Made by a program: the position numbers and the translations under genes. From CAZYMF01 sp964648215 (GTDB lineage Bacteria; Desulfobacterota; Binatia; HRBIN30; JACQVA1): DNA of 49,822 nucleotides. Every line of letters starts with the position of its first letter. Position 1 is the first letter of the stretch. Of this stretch, positions 38,596 through 47,714 are shown in pieces. The stretch lies in contig CAZYMF010000011.1 in the NCBI GenBank assembly GCA_964648215.1, positions 1 to 49,822 on the forward strand. Direction: 5' to 3'. The notes beneath the pieces were generated by a model. That model had not been told where the DNA came from and did no database searches. It saw nothing but the letters and a program-made list of their open reading frames with translations.

Positions 38596-39204
38596 TCAGC
38601 CGGGCGGCGTCGGACGGAGCGTCACCGCTCCCCGTTGCGCCGGATGCTTCGGTGTCACGTTGGCATAGAAGTCCCGGAACACGTGGAAGTCCGCCTCGAT
38701 GTCCCCGGTGGGCACGAACGCCGGCCCCAAGCCGGCGACCTTGCGCTTGTAGTCGACGTAGCCGAGCACGATCGGCACACCCGCGCCGTGGGCGATGTGG
38801 TAGAAGCCGGTTTTCCAATGCGTCGAATGCTTGCGCGTACCTTCGGGCGGCACGGCCAGAATCAGCGACGCGCCGCTTCCGAAACGCTCGATCGCCTGGT
38901 CGACGACGTTGCTCCGCCGGCGACGATCGATCGGGATACCACCGAAGAAGCGGATGACCACGCCGAGCGGGAAGAAGAACGCCGCGTCCTTGATGAACCA
39001 CGAGAGCTTGACGCCGAAGACGTAGGCCGCCGTTACCATGACCACCGCGTCCCAGTTCGAGGTGTGCGGCGCGGCGATGATGACGAAGCGGGCCGGCTGG
39101 GCAACGACGCCCTCCGTCTTCCAGCCGAAGATTCGGAAGAGCAGCTTGGCCAGCTGATGGAGACCGGGGCTAGTGTGAAAGGAAGCGCTGAGGCTGCTCT
39201 GCAT
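38596..39204 (-). CDS. PlsC-type lysophospholipid/1-acylglycerol-3-phosphate acyltransferase family protein
   Basis: 202 residues from ATG 39204 (GTG one codon upstream). Catalytic HX4D motif at His47-Asp52 in APHTSNWD, then GGIPIDRR (substrate-binding block) and PPEGTRKH (the FPEGTR-type motif, Phe replaced by Pro-Pro). It lacks long membrane helices other than VIIAAP and FFFPLGVVIRFFGG. Members of this short branch transfer acyl groups to lysophosphatidate or other acceptors at the inner membrane. It is divergent to ftsH with 154 nt between starts. Confidence 0.88.
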   Translation of the reverse strand: MQSSLSASFHTSPGLHQLAKLLFRIFGWKTEGVVAQPARFVIIAAPHTSNWDAVVMVTAAYVFGVKLSWFIKDAAFFFPLGVVIRFFGGIPIDRRRRSNVVDQAIERFGSGASLILAVPPEGTRKHSTHWKTGFYHIAHGAGVPIVLGYVDYKRKVAGLGPAFVPTGDIEADFHVFRDFYANVTPKHPAQRGAVTLRPTPPG

Positions 39205-39358
39205 CACAAACTCTTAGCCGAGAAGGAGCAAGGTTGCCAGGTGCCGCCTCCCGATGCCTGTCCGTGGCGAGGCCGACACGAGCCAGGCGAGCAAGCGGGG
39301 AGCGACATCGCCCCCGGGTCTGGCAGGACGAACTCGGATCGCCTACGCTGGCGATGCC

Positions 39359-41338
39359 ATGAACCCAAAGAAAACCGCTCCCCGCGCCCGTTTCAGCCTG
39401 CTCTACTATCTCTGGGGGCTCGGGCTGATCCTGCTTCTCGACACGCTCCTGTTTTCGAGCCCGCGGCCGCCGGCAATCGCTTACAGCGACTTCCTGCATC
39501 GGGTCACCGACAACCAGGTCGCCAGCGTCGTCATCACCAGCGACCGCATCTACGGGGAGATGAAGGCCCCGGCCGAGGCCGCGGGGGGCAAGCCGGCCGC
39601 GCCCGCTGCCGTTCCCAGCAAGCACACCCCCTGGCGCTTACACCTGACCGACCTGTTCTCGGGCGTCAGCGGGATGGAGTCGAAGATCAAGACCGCCGAG
39701 AAGGCCGCGGCGGCAAAGGAACGGCGCAGCTTCACCGTAGTGCCGCTGGCGGACGACACCCTGCTCAAGACCCTGGAGGCGCACGGCGTCACCTTCCGCG
39801 CCGAGGTCGAGTCGCACTGGCTCGGCAACTTCCTCGACAACTGGATCCTGCCCCTGGCCGTGATGGTCGGCATCTGGGCCTTCATCATGCGGCGCATGGG
39901 CCAGGGGCCCGGCGCGCTCAACGTCGGCAAGAGCAAGGCCAAGATCTACGAGGCCGATCCCAACACCGCCGTCCGTTTCAGCGACGTCGCCGGCGTCGAC
40001 GAGGCGGTCGAGGAAACGCGCGAGATCGTCTCCTTTCTCAAGGAGCCCGGCCGCTACACCAAGCTCGGCGCCAAGCTCCCCAAAGGGGTGCTGCTCGTCG
40101 GCCCGCCGGGCACGGGCAAGACGCTGCTCGCACGGGCGGTCGCCGGCGAGGCGGCCGTGCCGTTCTTCAGCCTGAGCGGCTCGGACTTCGTCGAGATGTT
40201 CGTCGGCGTCGGTGCGGCGCGTGTGCGCGATCTCTTCGTCGAGGCGAAGAAGAAGGCGCCGTGCATCATCTTCATTGACGAGCTCGACGCCATCGGCAAG
40301 TCGCGCGCCGGCCAGGGCGCCGCCATCGGCGGCTACGACGAGCGCGAGAACACTCTCAATCAGCTGCTGGTGGAGATGGACGGTTTCGAGGGCAGCGTCG
40401 GGGTCGTGATCATGGCGGCAACCAACCGCCCCGAGGTTCTCGATCCCGCCCTCATGCGACCCGGCCGCTTCGATCGCCAGATCCTCGTCGATCGCCCCGC
40501 GCGCGACGGCCGACTGGCGATCTTTCAGGTGCACACGCGCAAGCTGGCGCTGGACTCCGACGTCGACCTGGCGCGCCTGGCCGGGGAGACGCCCGGCTTC
40601 GTCGGCGCCGACATCGCCAATCTCTGCAACGAGGCCGCCATCGTCGCCTCGCGCCGCAACCATCCGCGCATCACCATGAACGACTTCCAGGACGCCTTCG
40701 AGCGCATCGTCGGCGGCCTGGAGAAGAAGAGCTCGATCGTCAGCCAGCCCGAGCGGCGCATCGTCGCCTATCACGAGTCGGGCCACACGCTCATCGGCTA
40801 CTTCACCCCGGGCGCCGACCCGGTGCAGCGCGTCTCGATCGTGCCGCGCGGCCGCGGCGCTCTCGGCTACACGCTGCAGGCGCCCCTCGAGGACCGCTAC
40901 CTGATGTCGCACGACGAGCTGCTCGGGCGCATCCGCGTTCTCATGGGCGGGCGCGCCGCCGAGGAGATCACCTTCGGGCAGATCTCCACCGGCGCCTCCG
41001 ACGACATCGAGAAGGCCAGCCGCATCGCGCGCGAGATGCTGACGGTGTACGGCATGAGCCGGCGGCTGCCCAACCTGTCGCTGGTGTCCGGCACCGCGCC
41101 CGGCTTTCTCGGCCAGGGGCCGCAATCGGCGCCGCACTCGGCCGAGATCGAGCAGCTGATCGGCGAGGAGCAGCTCGAGATCCTGCGGCAATGCTACGAA
41201 GAGGCCAAGCAGTTCCTGACCGAGAAGCGCGACCTGCTCGATACGCTGGCCCAGCGCCTGCTCCAGCAGGAGAAGATCGACGCGCACGATCTTCTCGAGG
41301 TCCTCGGGCCCCGCCCGGTCCCTTCCGCCGGAAAGTGA
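39359..41338 (+). CDS. ftsH: ATP-dependent zinc metalloprotease FtsH
   Basis: 659 residues from ATG 39359; the frame is open from 39254 but the earlier part is not FtsH-like. Two membrane helices (about 13-31 and 158-177, the latter with WILPLAVMVGIWAFIM) flank an extracytoplasmic domain that is rich in Ala/Lys and carries a Pro/Ala insert (about 60-90). AAA domain: Walker A GPPGTGKT at 248-255, Walker B IIFIDELDAIGK, sensor ATNRPEVLDPALMRPGRFD. Protease: HESGH at 472-476 and the distal Asp region with GASDDIEKAS. Degrades misfolded membrane and regulatory proteins. All catalytic residues are present. Confidence 0.97.
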   Translation: MNPKKTAPRARFSLLYYLWGLGLILLLDTLLFSSPRPPAIAYSDFLHRVTDNQVASVVITSDRIYGEMKAPAEAAGGKPAAPAAVPSKHTPWRLHLTDLFSGVSGMESKIKTAEKAAAAKERRSFTVVPLADDTLLKTLEAHGVTFRAEVESHWLGNFLDNWILPLAVMVGIWAFIMRRMGQGPGALNVGKSKAKIYEADPNTAVRFSDVAGVDEAVEETREIVSFLKEPGRYTKLGAKLPKGVLLVGPPGTGKTLLARAVAGEAAVPFFSLSGSDFVEMFVGVGAARVRDLFVEAKKKAPCIIFIDELDAIGKSRAGQGAAIGGYDERENTLNQLLVEMDGFEGSVGVVIMAATNRPEVLDPALMRPGRFDRQILVDRPARDGRLAIFQVHTRKLALDSDVDLARLAGETPGFVGADIANLCNEAAIVASRRNHPRITMNDFQDAFERIVGGLEKKSSIVSQPERRIVAYHESGHTLIGYFTPGADPVQRVSIVPRGRGALGYTLQAPLEDRYLMSHDELLGRIRVLMGGRAAEEITFGQISTGASDDIEKASRIAREMLTVYGMSRRLPNLSLVSGTAPGFLGQGPQSAPHSAEIEQLIGEEQLEILRQCYEEAKQFLTEKRDLLDTLAQRLLQQEKIDAHDLLEVLGPRPVPSAGK

Positions 41339-41388
41339 TCGGCCGCGCAAGTTGACTCGCCGCCGCGATCCCGACACGATCGGGCGTC

Positions 41389-42507
41389 GTGACCACCATC
41401 GCGCTGATCTCGGACCCCCACGTCACCGTCACCAACCCGGACACGGGCTGGGTGGCGCCGGCGATTCCCAACGAGCCGACGATGTACGACCGCTCGGTGG
41501 AGCTGCTGGAGACCGCCATCGACGAGATCAACGCCCTGCCCGAGCTCGACTTCGTCCTCGTGGCGGGCGATCTCACCCGCGACTCGGAGCCCTACAACCA
41601 CCAGCGCGCGCGCGAGCTGCTCACGCGCTTTCGCAAGCCGGTATTCCTGGTCTCCGGCAATCACGACCAGCCGCGACCACCCAAGCTGCGGCCGCCGGAG
41701 TACCTCGATCCCGACGTCACCCCCGTGCGCACGACGGAGATCCCACGCTGGTACGGCGACTTCGGCTTCGACAGCACGCAGCGCACCGCCTACAGCTGCG
41801 ACCCGACCCCGGACATCCACCTCGTCGGCCTGTGCTCCGCCAAGCCGGACGAGGACTGCGGCCAGATCAGCCCCGAGGTGCTGGCCTGGCTCGACGAGGA
41901 TCTGTCGCGGCAACGCGATCCCCGGCGCGAGACCATCCTGATGCTGCACCACAGCATCATCGACCACGTGCCGGCGGAATCGGTCAACCCGATGTTCTCC
42001 TGGTTCCACGTCGAGAACTCGGCCGAGCTCAAGGCCCTGCTGCGCCGGCATCGCGTCCGCCTGACCCTCACCGGCCATCTCCACATCCAGGACGTGACCG
42101 AGGAGAACGGGCTCTACAACATCGCCACGGCGTCGCTCGCCGGCTATCCGCACGCCTATCGCATTCTCACCCTGCGCGACGGGGTCCTCGACATCCGCAG
42201 TCGCCGCCTGCGCTCGATTCCGTCCGAGCCCGACCTGCAGGCGTTCTCGCGTCGTTTCACCGCCGACGCCTTCGTCAACGTGGTCGCCGACGCCTTGACG
42301 GCGCCGCCCTTTCGCTACGCCCGCGACCGCGCCGCGGTGACGGCCGAGAAGCTGCGCGACTGGTGGCCGTCGATTGCCAACGGCGACGCCCAGTTCGCCT
42401 ACACCGCGGCGGAGCTGGGCGAAGAGGCGGTGGCCGCCTACGTCAACTCCTTCAGCGATCGCCCGCCCACCGACAACGACCTGACCATCGAGCTGCCGCG
42501 GCGCTGA
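41389..42507 (+). CDS. calcineurin-like metallophosphoesterase
   Basis: 372 residues from GTG 41389. Di-metal motifs in order: ISDPHV (DxH), VAGDLTRDSEP (GDxxx), SGNHDQ (GNHD), LMLHHSII and LTGHLHIQ (GHxH). The C-terminal third (about 270-370) is not recognised and includes a helical segment VAAYVNSFSDRPPTDNDL. Such enzymes cleave phosphomonoesters or diesters, including cyclic nucleotides and phospholipid headgroups. It starts 51 nt after ftsH ends and converges with the DacB-like gene with a single base between stops. Confidence 0.92.
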   Translation: MTTIALISDPHVTVTNPDTGWVAPAIPNEPTMYDRSVELLETAIDEINALPELDFVLVAGDLTRDSEPYNHQRARELLTRFRKPVFLVSGNHDQPRPPKLRPPEYLDPDVTPVRTTEIPRWYGDFGFDSTQRTAYSCDPTPDIHLVGLCSAKPDEDCGQISPEVLAWLDEDLSRQRDPRRETILMLHHSIIDHVPAESVNPMFSWFHVENSAELKALLRRHRVRLTLTGHLHIQDVTEENGLYNIATASLAGYPHAYRILTLRDGVLDIRSRRLRSIPSEPDLQAFSRRFTADAFVNVVADALTAPPFRYARDRAAVTAEKLRDWWPSIANGDAQFAYTAAELGEEAVAAYVNSFSDRPPTDNDLTIELPRR

Positions 42508-42508
42508 C

Positions 42509-43759
42509 TCAACCCCCGCCCTGGCTCAGCCAGTGCTCCACCGCCGCGAGCACCTGCCAGCGGCGGCTCTCGTGCGGCCCGCCGACGCTGATCACGAAGC
42601 GGACGGTGCCCCGGCCGGGGGTGTCGAGATAGCCGATCACCGACTTGACCGTCCGCAGCGTCCCGGTCTTGTTGGGGGTGCCGTGCTTCTGCCGCAGCAG
42701 CTCCTTGTACGGCGCGAACATCCGCAGCAGCGCCGCCATCGCCGGCGCCGTGGCGCGGTTGTGGTACGAGATGCCGGAGCCCTCGGTGACGACCAGGCCC
42801 CGCAGCGACGGATGCGCGGCGATGTACCGGTTGGCGACGGCGACACTCTTGGCCAGGCTCGCCGGCGGCCCCTGCACCGCCGCGCCGATCGCCAGGAAGA
42901 GCTGATTGGCGACGAAGTTGTTGGAGTGGAAGAGCATCTCGCGCAGCACCTCGTCGAGATCGCGGCTGTTGGCGTGCACGTAGAGCGGCGGCCCGGCGGG
43001 CGCGCGACCCATCGTCACCTCGTCGCCGACGCGCACGCCGTGCGCGCGCAGCTTGGCCGCGATCAGCTCGCCGGCGTAGCGCGCGATCTCGCCGTCGCGG
43101 TGGCCGAGGTTGATGCGCAGAGTCGAGTGGATCCGCCGCCGGCGCGCCAGCGCGCGGGCCAACGGCGTCAGCGGCGTCTGCGCTTCCGCCGAGACGATCT
43201 TGCTCCCCCGCCGCCGCACGTTGATGGTGTTGAAGTTGACGGCGAGCGCGGCGTTGGGCGCATCGTAGACGCGCGCCGACCCGCCGACGCCGGGCACTTG
43301 AATGTGCGGCGCGAAGTACGAGTCGTCGACGACCACTCCCTTCAGCCGCTTGCCGGCGAGCCGCGGCGCCAGGGCGGCCCCGACCCGATCGAGCTCCTCG
43401 GAGACCAGAAAGGGATCGCCGTGGCCCTTCACCACCAAACGATCGCCATCGAGGAAGAACTCGGTGCGAAAGTGCGAGTCGAGCCCGAGATGATCGATGG
43501 CCAGCAGCGAGGTGAACAGCTTCAGCGTCGAAGCGGGAATGAACGGCTGCTCGCCGCCGAGATCGAAGAGGACGTGGTTGCCGGCGTCGACGACGTAGAC
43601 GACGCCGTCGCTGCCCGCCAGGTGGCGAATCTCCGCTCGCGGATCGGCCCGGGCGCCGGCGGCGAGCAATAGCAAGGCGACCGAGATCACCGCCGCCCGA
43701 GCAAACGAGCGCCGACGGCTCGGCGACGAAGCTGTCTGCTCATTTCTCACGCGCACCAT
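42509..43759 (-). CDS. dacB: D-alanyl-D-alanine carboxypeptidase/endopeptidase, PBP4 (S13) family
   Basis: 416 residues from ATG 43759 (an in-frame start at 43792 is possible). A signal peptide (RSFARAAVISVALLLLAAGARA) leads to the periplasm. Penicillin-binding motifs: Ser77-Thr-Leu-Lys80 in PASTLKLF, SNN in HSNNFVANQL, and KTG in NKTGTLRTV. The S13-type insertion between SxxK and SxN is present (about 100-270, with VVDDSYFAP and NFNTINVRRRG). Trims or cleaves peptidoglycan cross-links. It is divergent from the heme A synthase gene; the shared spacer carries three tandem 9-mers. Confidence 0.9.
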   Translation of the reverse strand: MVRVRNEQTASSPSRRRSFARAAVISVALLLLAAGARADPRAEIRHLAGSDGVVYVVDAGNHVLFDLGGEQPFIPASTLKLFTSLLAIDHLGLDSHFRTEFFLDGDRLVVKGHGDPFLVSEELDRVGAALAPRLAGKRLKGVVVDDSYFAPHIQVPGVGGSARVYDAPNAALAVNFNTINVRRRGSKIVSAEAQTPLTPLARALARRRRIHSTLRINLGHRDGEIARYAGELIAAKLRAHGVRVGDEVTMGRAPAGPPLYVHANSRDLDEVLREMLFHSNNFVANQLFLAIGAAVQGPPASLAKSVAVANRYIAAHPSLRGLVVTEGSGISYHNRATAPAMAALLRMFAPYKELLRQKHGTPNKTGTLRTVKSVIGYLDTPGRGTVRFVISVGGPHESRRWQVLAAVEHWLSQGGG

Positions 43760-43810
43760 TTTCCACAACCCGGGCGCCGGCGGAAGCGGCATTGCCGTCG
43801 ACCCCGGAAA

Positions 43811-43837
43811 AATCCGTTCAATCCGTTTAATCCGTTG
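43811..43837. repeat. three tandem 9-bp repeats (AATCCGTTN) in a divergent spacer
   Basis: Copies at 43811-43819, 43820-43828 and 43829-43837 differ only in the last base (C, T, G). They lie between the starts of the dacB-like gene (43759, -) and heme A synthase (43901, +). They could be stacked operator sites or one of the quasi-tandem purine/pyrimidine border elements; read on the minus strand the unit is purine-rich (AACGGATT). Confidence 0.7.
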
Positions 43838-43900
43838 TAAAACTCCTTCTTCTTTTCTCCCGCGCTAGATTTTCCCCGGCTCCGGGTGTTGACTGCAGGC

Positions 43901-44881
43901 ATGCAAACACCGCTCTCCCGCTACGCGAAGTTTGCCTGGGGCGTTCTCGGATTCAACGTCCTCGTCATCCTGTGGGGCGCGCTCGTACGCGCAACCGGAT
44001 CGGGGGCCGGCTGCGGCAATCACTGGCCACTGTGCAACGGCGAGGTGCTGCCGCGCGATCCGGCGGTGACGACGATCATCGAGTTCAGCCATCGCCTGAG
44101 CAGCGGCCTGGCGCTCATTCTGATCGCCGCTCTCGTCGTCGGCGCCTGGCGCAGCTATCCGCGCGGCCATCGGGTGCGTCTGGGGGCCGGCCTCTCCGGG
44201 TTCTTCATCGTCACCGAGGCGCTCATCGGCGCCGGGCTGGTGCTGCTGAAGCTGGTGGCGCACAACATGTCGGCGGCGCGCGGCTTCTGGGTGGCGGGGC
44301 ATCTGGTGAACACCTTTCTGCTGGTGGCGGTGCTGACGCTGACGGCGTGGTGGGCCTCCGGCGGCGGCGCGCTGCGGCTGCGGGGGCAGGGGCGGCTGCC
44401 GGTCGTCTTCGCCCTGGCCCTGCTCGGCGTGCTGGTGCTCGGCGTCAGCGGCGCGGTGACCGCGCTCGGCGACACGCTCTTCCCCGCCACCACTCTCGCC
44501 CAGGCCGAAGCGCAGACGTTCTCCCCCACCGCGCACGTCTTCATCCGGCTGCGCATCTGGCACCCGACGCTGGCCATCGCGGTCGGGCTCTGCCTGTTGC
44601 TGGTGGCGGTGTCGGCGGTGAGCCGGCGCCCGAGCCTCACCAGCCGCAAGCTGGCACTCGCGCTGCTCGGTCTCTACATGGCGCAGCTCACCGCGGGGCT
44701 GCTCAACGTCTGGTTCCTCGCCCCGGTGCCGTTGCAGATCGTGCACCTGCTGCTGTCCGACCTGATCTGGATCTCGCTGGTGCTGCTGGCCGCCAGCGTG
44801 CTGTCCACCGCCCCGCAGCCGATCGCCGCGGCGGAGCGCGTGCAGGTGGGCGAGACCGCGAAGGCATCGCGCACCGGGTAG
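43901..44881 (+). CDS. ctaA: heme A synthase, COX15/CtaA family
   Basis: 326 residues from ATG 43901; the GTG at 43886 is a weaker alternative. Eight hydrophobic segments. Heme-ligand histidines are at His64 (EFSHRLSS), His121 (AHNM), His134 (GHLVN), His221 (IWHPT) and His282 (IVHLLLSDL). The first loop has GAGCGNHWPLCNG with the Cys pair typical of the Bacillus-type CtaA. Oxidises heme O to heme A for aa3-type cytochrome oxidase, so the organism probably respires oxygen. No other cytochrome oxidase genes are in the window. Confidence 0.93.
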   Translation: MQTPLSRYAKFAWGVLGFNVLVILWGALVRATGSGAGCGNHWPLCNGEVLPRDPAVTTIIEFSHRLSSGLALILIAALVVGAWRSYPRGHRVRLGAGLSGFFIVTEALIGAGLVLLKLVAHNMSAARGFWVAGHLVNTFLLVAVLTLTAWWASGGGALRLRGQGRLPVVFALALLGVLVLGVSGAVTALGDTLFPATTLAQAEAQTFSPTAHVFIRLRIWHPTLAIAVGLCLLLVAVSAVSRRPSLTSRKLALALLGLYMAQLTAGLLNVWFLAPVPLQIVHLLLSDLIWISLVLLAASVLSTAPQPIAAAERVQVGETAKASRTG

Positions 44882-44976
44882 CTCTCTCGTACAGGCTCGC
44901 CGCCCGTACCTCCACGATGCGGTCCGGGCCGCACCCCGGCTCTGGAAAAATTCTGCCCGCCGCTCATACTGGCGCC

Positions 44977-45588
44977 ATGGACCGACAGGACTGGAACACC
45001 CGCTACTCCGCCAAGGATCTCGTCTGGGGCGCCGAGCCGAACCGCTTTCTCGCCGAGGAGCTCGGCGGCGTCGCGTCGAGCGGGCGGGCGCTCGACCTCG
45101 CCTGCGGCGAAGGGCGCAACGCCATCTGGCTGGCCAAGCAGGGATGGCGGGTGACGGCGGTGGACTACTCCGACGTCGCCGTCGACCGGGCGCGGCGGTT
45201 GGCCCGCGAGCAGGGGGTCGAGGTCGAGTGGATCGAGGCCGACGCCACCTCCTTCGAGCCGGAGCGCGGGAAGTTCCAGCTCGTCGTCATCGCCTATCTC
45301 CACCTGCCCGCGGAGCAGCGGCGCACCGTGCTGCAGCATACCGCTGGCGCTCTCGCCCCGGGCGGCCTGCTGTTCATGATCGGTCACGCCCGCCGCAACC
45401 TGGCCGAAGGCACCGGCGGGCCGCAGAGCCCGGAGGTGCTGTGGGAGCCGGAGGAGATCCGCGCCGACCTGCTCTCTCTCGGCCTGGTCGTGCAACGGGT
45501 CGAGCACGTGCTGCGTCCGGTCGAGACGCCCGAAGGCACGCGCAACGCCATCGACACGCTGGTGCGTGCCGCGAGCAAGGCGGGTTGA
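44977..45588 (+). CDS. class I SAM-dependent methyltransferase (TehB-like)
   Basis: 203 residues. Motifs: ALDLACGEGRNAIWLAKQGW (SAM loop), VTAVDYSDVAVDRAR (acidic residue at strand 2), FQLVVIAYLHLP, LAPGGLLFMIGH. The pattern DWNTRYSAKDLVWGAEPNRFL and CGEGRNAIWLA is typical of the TehB/thiopurine-methyltransferase-like branch that detoxifies tellurite or small nucleophiles. Real substrate unknown. It follows heme A synthase by 95 nt on the same strand. Confidence 0.9.
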   Translation: MDRQDWNTRYSAKDLVWGAEPNRFLAEELGGVASSGRALDLACGEGRNAIWLAKQGWRVTAVDYSDVAVDRARRLAREQGVEVEWIEADATSFEPERGKFQLVVIAYLHLPAEQRRTVLQHTAGALAPGGLLFMIGHARRNLAEGTGGPQSPEVLWEPEEIRADLLSLGLVVQRVEHVLRPVETPEGTRNAIDTLVRAASKAG

Positions 45589-45691
45589 GCGGGGCCAAGC
45601 ATGGCCCCCGGCCGTGCGCAGTCCCGACGACTGGGCCGTCCTCGATATTGGGGATACGGCGCCCAACCTACAGCGCCCAGAGGCCGCCGCT

Positions 45692-45738
45692 GGCGTCGAG
45701 TGGCCCACCATTGGCGAGAACGCCCACTCGACAACGCC
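45692..45738. repeat. hairpin-forming inverted repeat between convergent genes
   Basis: GGCGTCGAGTGG (45692-45703) can pair with 45724-45738 through 12 bp with a 2-nt bulge and a 20-nt loop. It lies in the 230-bp spacer between the TehB-like gene (+) and a small zinc protein (-), a place where a terminator is expected. There is no T-run, so factor-independent termination is unlikely. Nothing else is seen in the spacer. Confidence 0.35.
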
Positions 45739-45818
45739 GGAAATGTAGGACGGCCGATCTCTCGATCCACCGTTGGAGTCGGATGCCCGGCGGAGAAGAA
45801 AGAACGCTCTACGCTGTT

Positions 45819-46085
45819 TCACCGCGACGCGTAGATCGCCAGCGCCAGGGCAACCAACGCGGCGGCGGCGACCCAGGCGATCCGGCGCGCCGTCCAGGCG
45901 CCGGCCGGGCGCTGGCCCTTCTGCAGGCACGAACGGCAGACGGCGCGGCGCGTGGTGAGGCCCATCACCAGCTCGACGCAGTCGCCGCAGCAGAGCGCGC
46001 CGCAAACGGCGCACGGCCCGGCGGCGGGCGCGTGGCAGTAGACGCAGTAGGCTTCGTCGGGCGTGAAGGGTTGCTGCGCGCTCAT
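45819..46085 (-). CDS. small B-box-like zinc-binding protein with C-terminal membrane anchor
   Basis: 88 residues. Cys/His pairs CVYCH, CAVCGALCCGDC and CRSC occur within the first 55 residues in a B-box-like arrangement. A single membrane helix (IAWVAAAALVALALAIYA) closes the protein. Similar tail-anchored B-box-type proteins are common in deltaproteobacteria-like genomes. Function unknown; the zinc part probably faces the cytoplasm and recruits a partner. It lies 33 nt downstream of the ThyX-like gene on the same strand. Confidence 0.75.
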   Translation of the reverse strand: MSAQQPFTPDEAYCVYCHAPAAGPCAVCGALCCGDCVELVMGLTTRRAVCRSCLQKGQRPAGAWTARRIAWVAAAALVALALAIYASR

Positions 46086-46118
46086 CGGCCGCAGGGACGA
46101 GGCTCGGCCAGGGTCGAC

Positions 46119-47714
46119 TCAGGAGGGCCGGCCCTGGCGGCGGCGCTCGCTGGCGCGCTCGGCGTGCAGGCGCTCGAGCTCCACCGCCGAGTGATCGGTG
46201 AACGACATCGCCGCCGCCAGCGCGCGATGCCCCGCCTCCTCGGCGATCAGCCGGTGCATCGCCTGGCAGACGCGGCGGTACGACGGATGCCCTTGCGGCG
46301 CCGTGCGCAGCTCGATCATGTGCATCGCCTCGCGCGCGTTGAGCTCCATGTAGAATCGCACCCGGTAGGCCATGCTGACGGCGTACGAGGCCACGTCACG
46401 CAGGCCCGCCTCCGCCAGCGCGTGGTAGAGCCCCGCAGACTCCTCCAGCACCCGCTCCCACTCGCCGCGCGCACCGACATCCTCGACCGCGTCGGGCACC
46501 GCGTAGCCGTGGCGCGGGCCGAGCGGCTGCCACTCGAGGGTCAGCATGCGGTGGCGCTGCAGGTCGCGGAAGGCGCCGTAGTCGGTAACGATGTCGAAGC
46601 GATACACCGTGCGCTCGAAGGCGCGGCCGGGCTTGTGCCGGCGGTTGCGGCGCGCACCGACGTAGGCGTCGAGCACCTCCTGGCGCTCGCTCGGCGTCAT
46701 CCGGCGGGCGAGCGCGAGAAGCTGATCGTCGGGCAGGTCGGACACCGCGTAGAACGCTGCCGCCACGACCTTCACCTCGCCGTCGGGGTCGTGGTCGGTG
46801 AGCGTGACCTCCGGACGCGGCTCGGCGGTGGCATCGGCGAGGAGCCGCCCGGCGAGCGCCTCGGTGGCCGAGCGCGTCTGCCGCAGGTACTCGCTCCACG
46901 CGCCGCCGCGGTCGGGACGATCGACGCGCTTGAGAAACGACGGGATCACCTTGCGCAGCTCGACCAGCATCAGATCGGCATACTCGCGCACCTCGGCCAG
47001 CGGATGCACCCGCATGCGCAGCAGCAACGCCTCGTACGCCTGCCCGGTGCCGTAGAGCCCGACGTTCGACTGCGTCGCCGCCGGCAGCAGGCCGCGCAAG
47101 GTATCGAGGGCCTTGGCGCGGATCGTCCGCTTGTACACGCCGTCGGGATCCCCCGGCTCCTTCGGGTAACGGTCGCGGAAGTGTGCCTCGACGGGCTCGA
47201 TCCAGCGCGCGTACGTCTCGAAGGCGCGATCGAGGCACTCGACGTAACGGCCGCGCAGCGGGCTCCGGTCGAGCTCGGACGGCACCAGGTACTTCCAGCG
47301 GCCGCCGCGACGATCGGTGTAGGGAATGTAGCGCGTCGATTGCTCGAGGTAGGCCATCAGGCGGCCCCACTCGAGCACCTTGGTGAGAATGTTGGAGGCG
47401 CCCTCGCAGGCGAGGTGGGCGCCGCCGAGCTGCGCCACCGAGTCGTCGCCGTACTCGTCGAAGACCCGCTCGTAGAGCTTGTCGGCGCGGGCGACGCCGA
47501 CCTCGGCCTCGCCCTGCGCCTCTCCCACCTGGTCGGCGAACTCGTCGAGGAAGAGCCGCCGCAACGACTTCGGCGAACGCGAGTAGCGGGCGAACAGGGC
47601 GCCCTTGACCACCTCGGGCAGATTGCGCAACGCGAACACCGGCCCGCTCAGATCGGTGAAATGCGGCGCCAGCAAGCGCTGCTCTTCGTCGGTGAACGTT
47701 TCCGTCTCTGTCAT
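46119..47714 (-). CDS. double-length ThyX-like protein (FAD-dependent thymidylate synthase homologue)
   Basis: 531 residues from ATG 47714; ATGs at 47720 and 47744 are also in frame. Two ThyX-like halves are visible. The N-terminal half has DDSVAQLGGAHLACEGAS and EWGRLMAYLEQSTRY, with the ExSxRY end of the ThyX motif but without the RHR start. The C-terminal half has LQRHRMLTLEWQPL followed by RHGY, with RHR but Thr-Leu-Glu-Trp instead of the usual Ser-x-Asn-Glu. ThyX makes dTMP from dUMP with FAD and methylene-tetrahydrofolate as a homotetramer of about 220-residue chains. Whether this long form makes thymidylate or does another flavin reaction is open. No other thymidylate synthase is in the window. 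Confidence 0.75.
   Translation of the reverse strand: MTETETFTDEEQRLLAPHFTDLSGPVFALRNLPEVVKGALFARYSRSPKSLRRLFLDEFADQVGEAQGEAEVGVARADKLYERVFDEYGDDSVAQLGGAHLACEGASNILTKVLEWGRLMAYLEQSTRYIPYTDRRGGRWKYLVPSELDRSPLRGRYVECLDRAFETYARWIEPVEAHFRDRYPKEPGDPDGVYKRTIRAKALDTLRGLLPAATQSNVGLYGTGQAYEALLLRMRVHPLAEVREYADLMLVELRKVIPSFLKRVDRPDRGGAWSEYLRQTRSATEALAGRLLADATAEPRPEVTLTDHDPDGEVKVVAAAFYAVSDLPDDQLLALARRMTPSERQEVLDAYVGARRNRRHKPGRAFERTVYRFDIVTDYGAFRDLQRHRMLTLEWQPLGPRHGYAVPDAVEDVGARGEWERVLEESAGLYHALAEAGLRDVASYAVSMAYRVRFYMELNAREAMHMIELRTAPQGHPSYRRVCQAMHRLIAEEAGHRALAAAMSFTDHSAVELERLHAERASERRRQGRPS

Noticed and set aside
43811..43837. Possible CRISPR-like array
   Set aside because: Units are 9 bp and directly adjacent with no spacers, and no cas genes are present.
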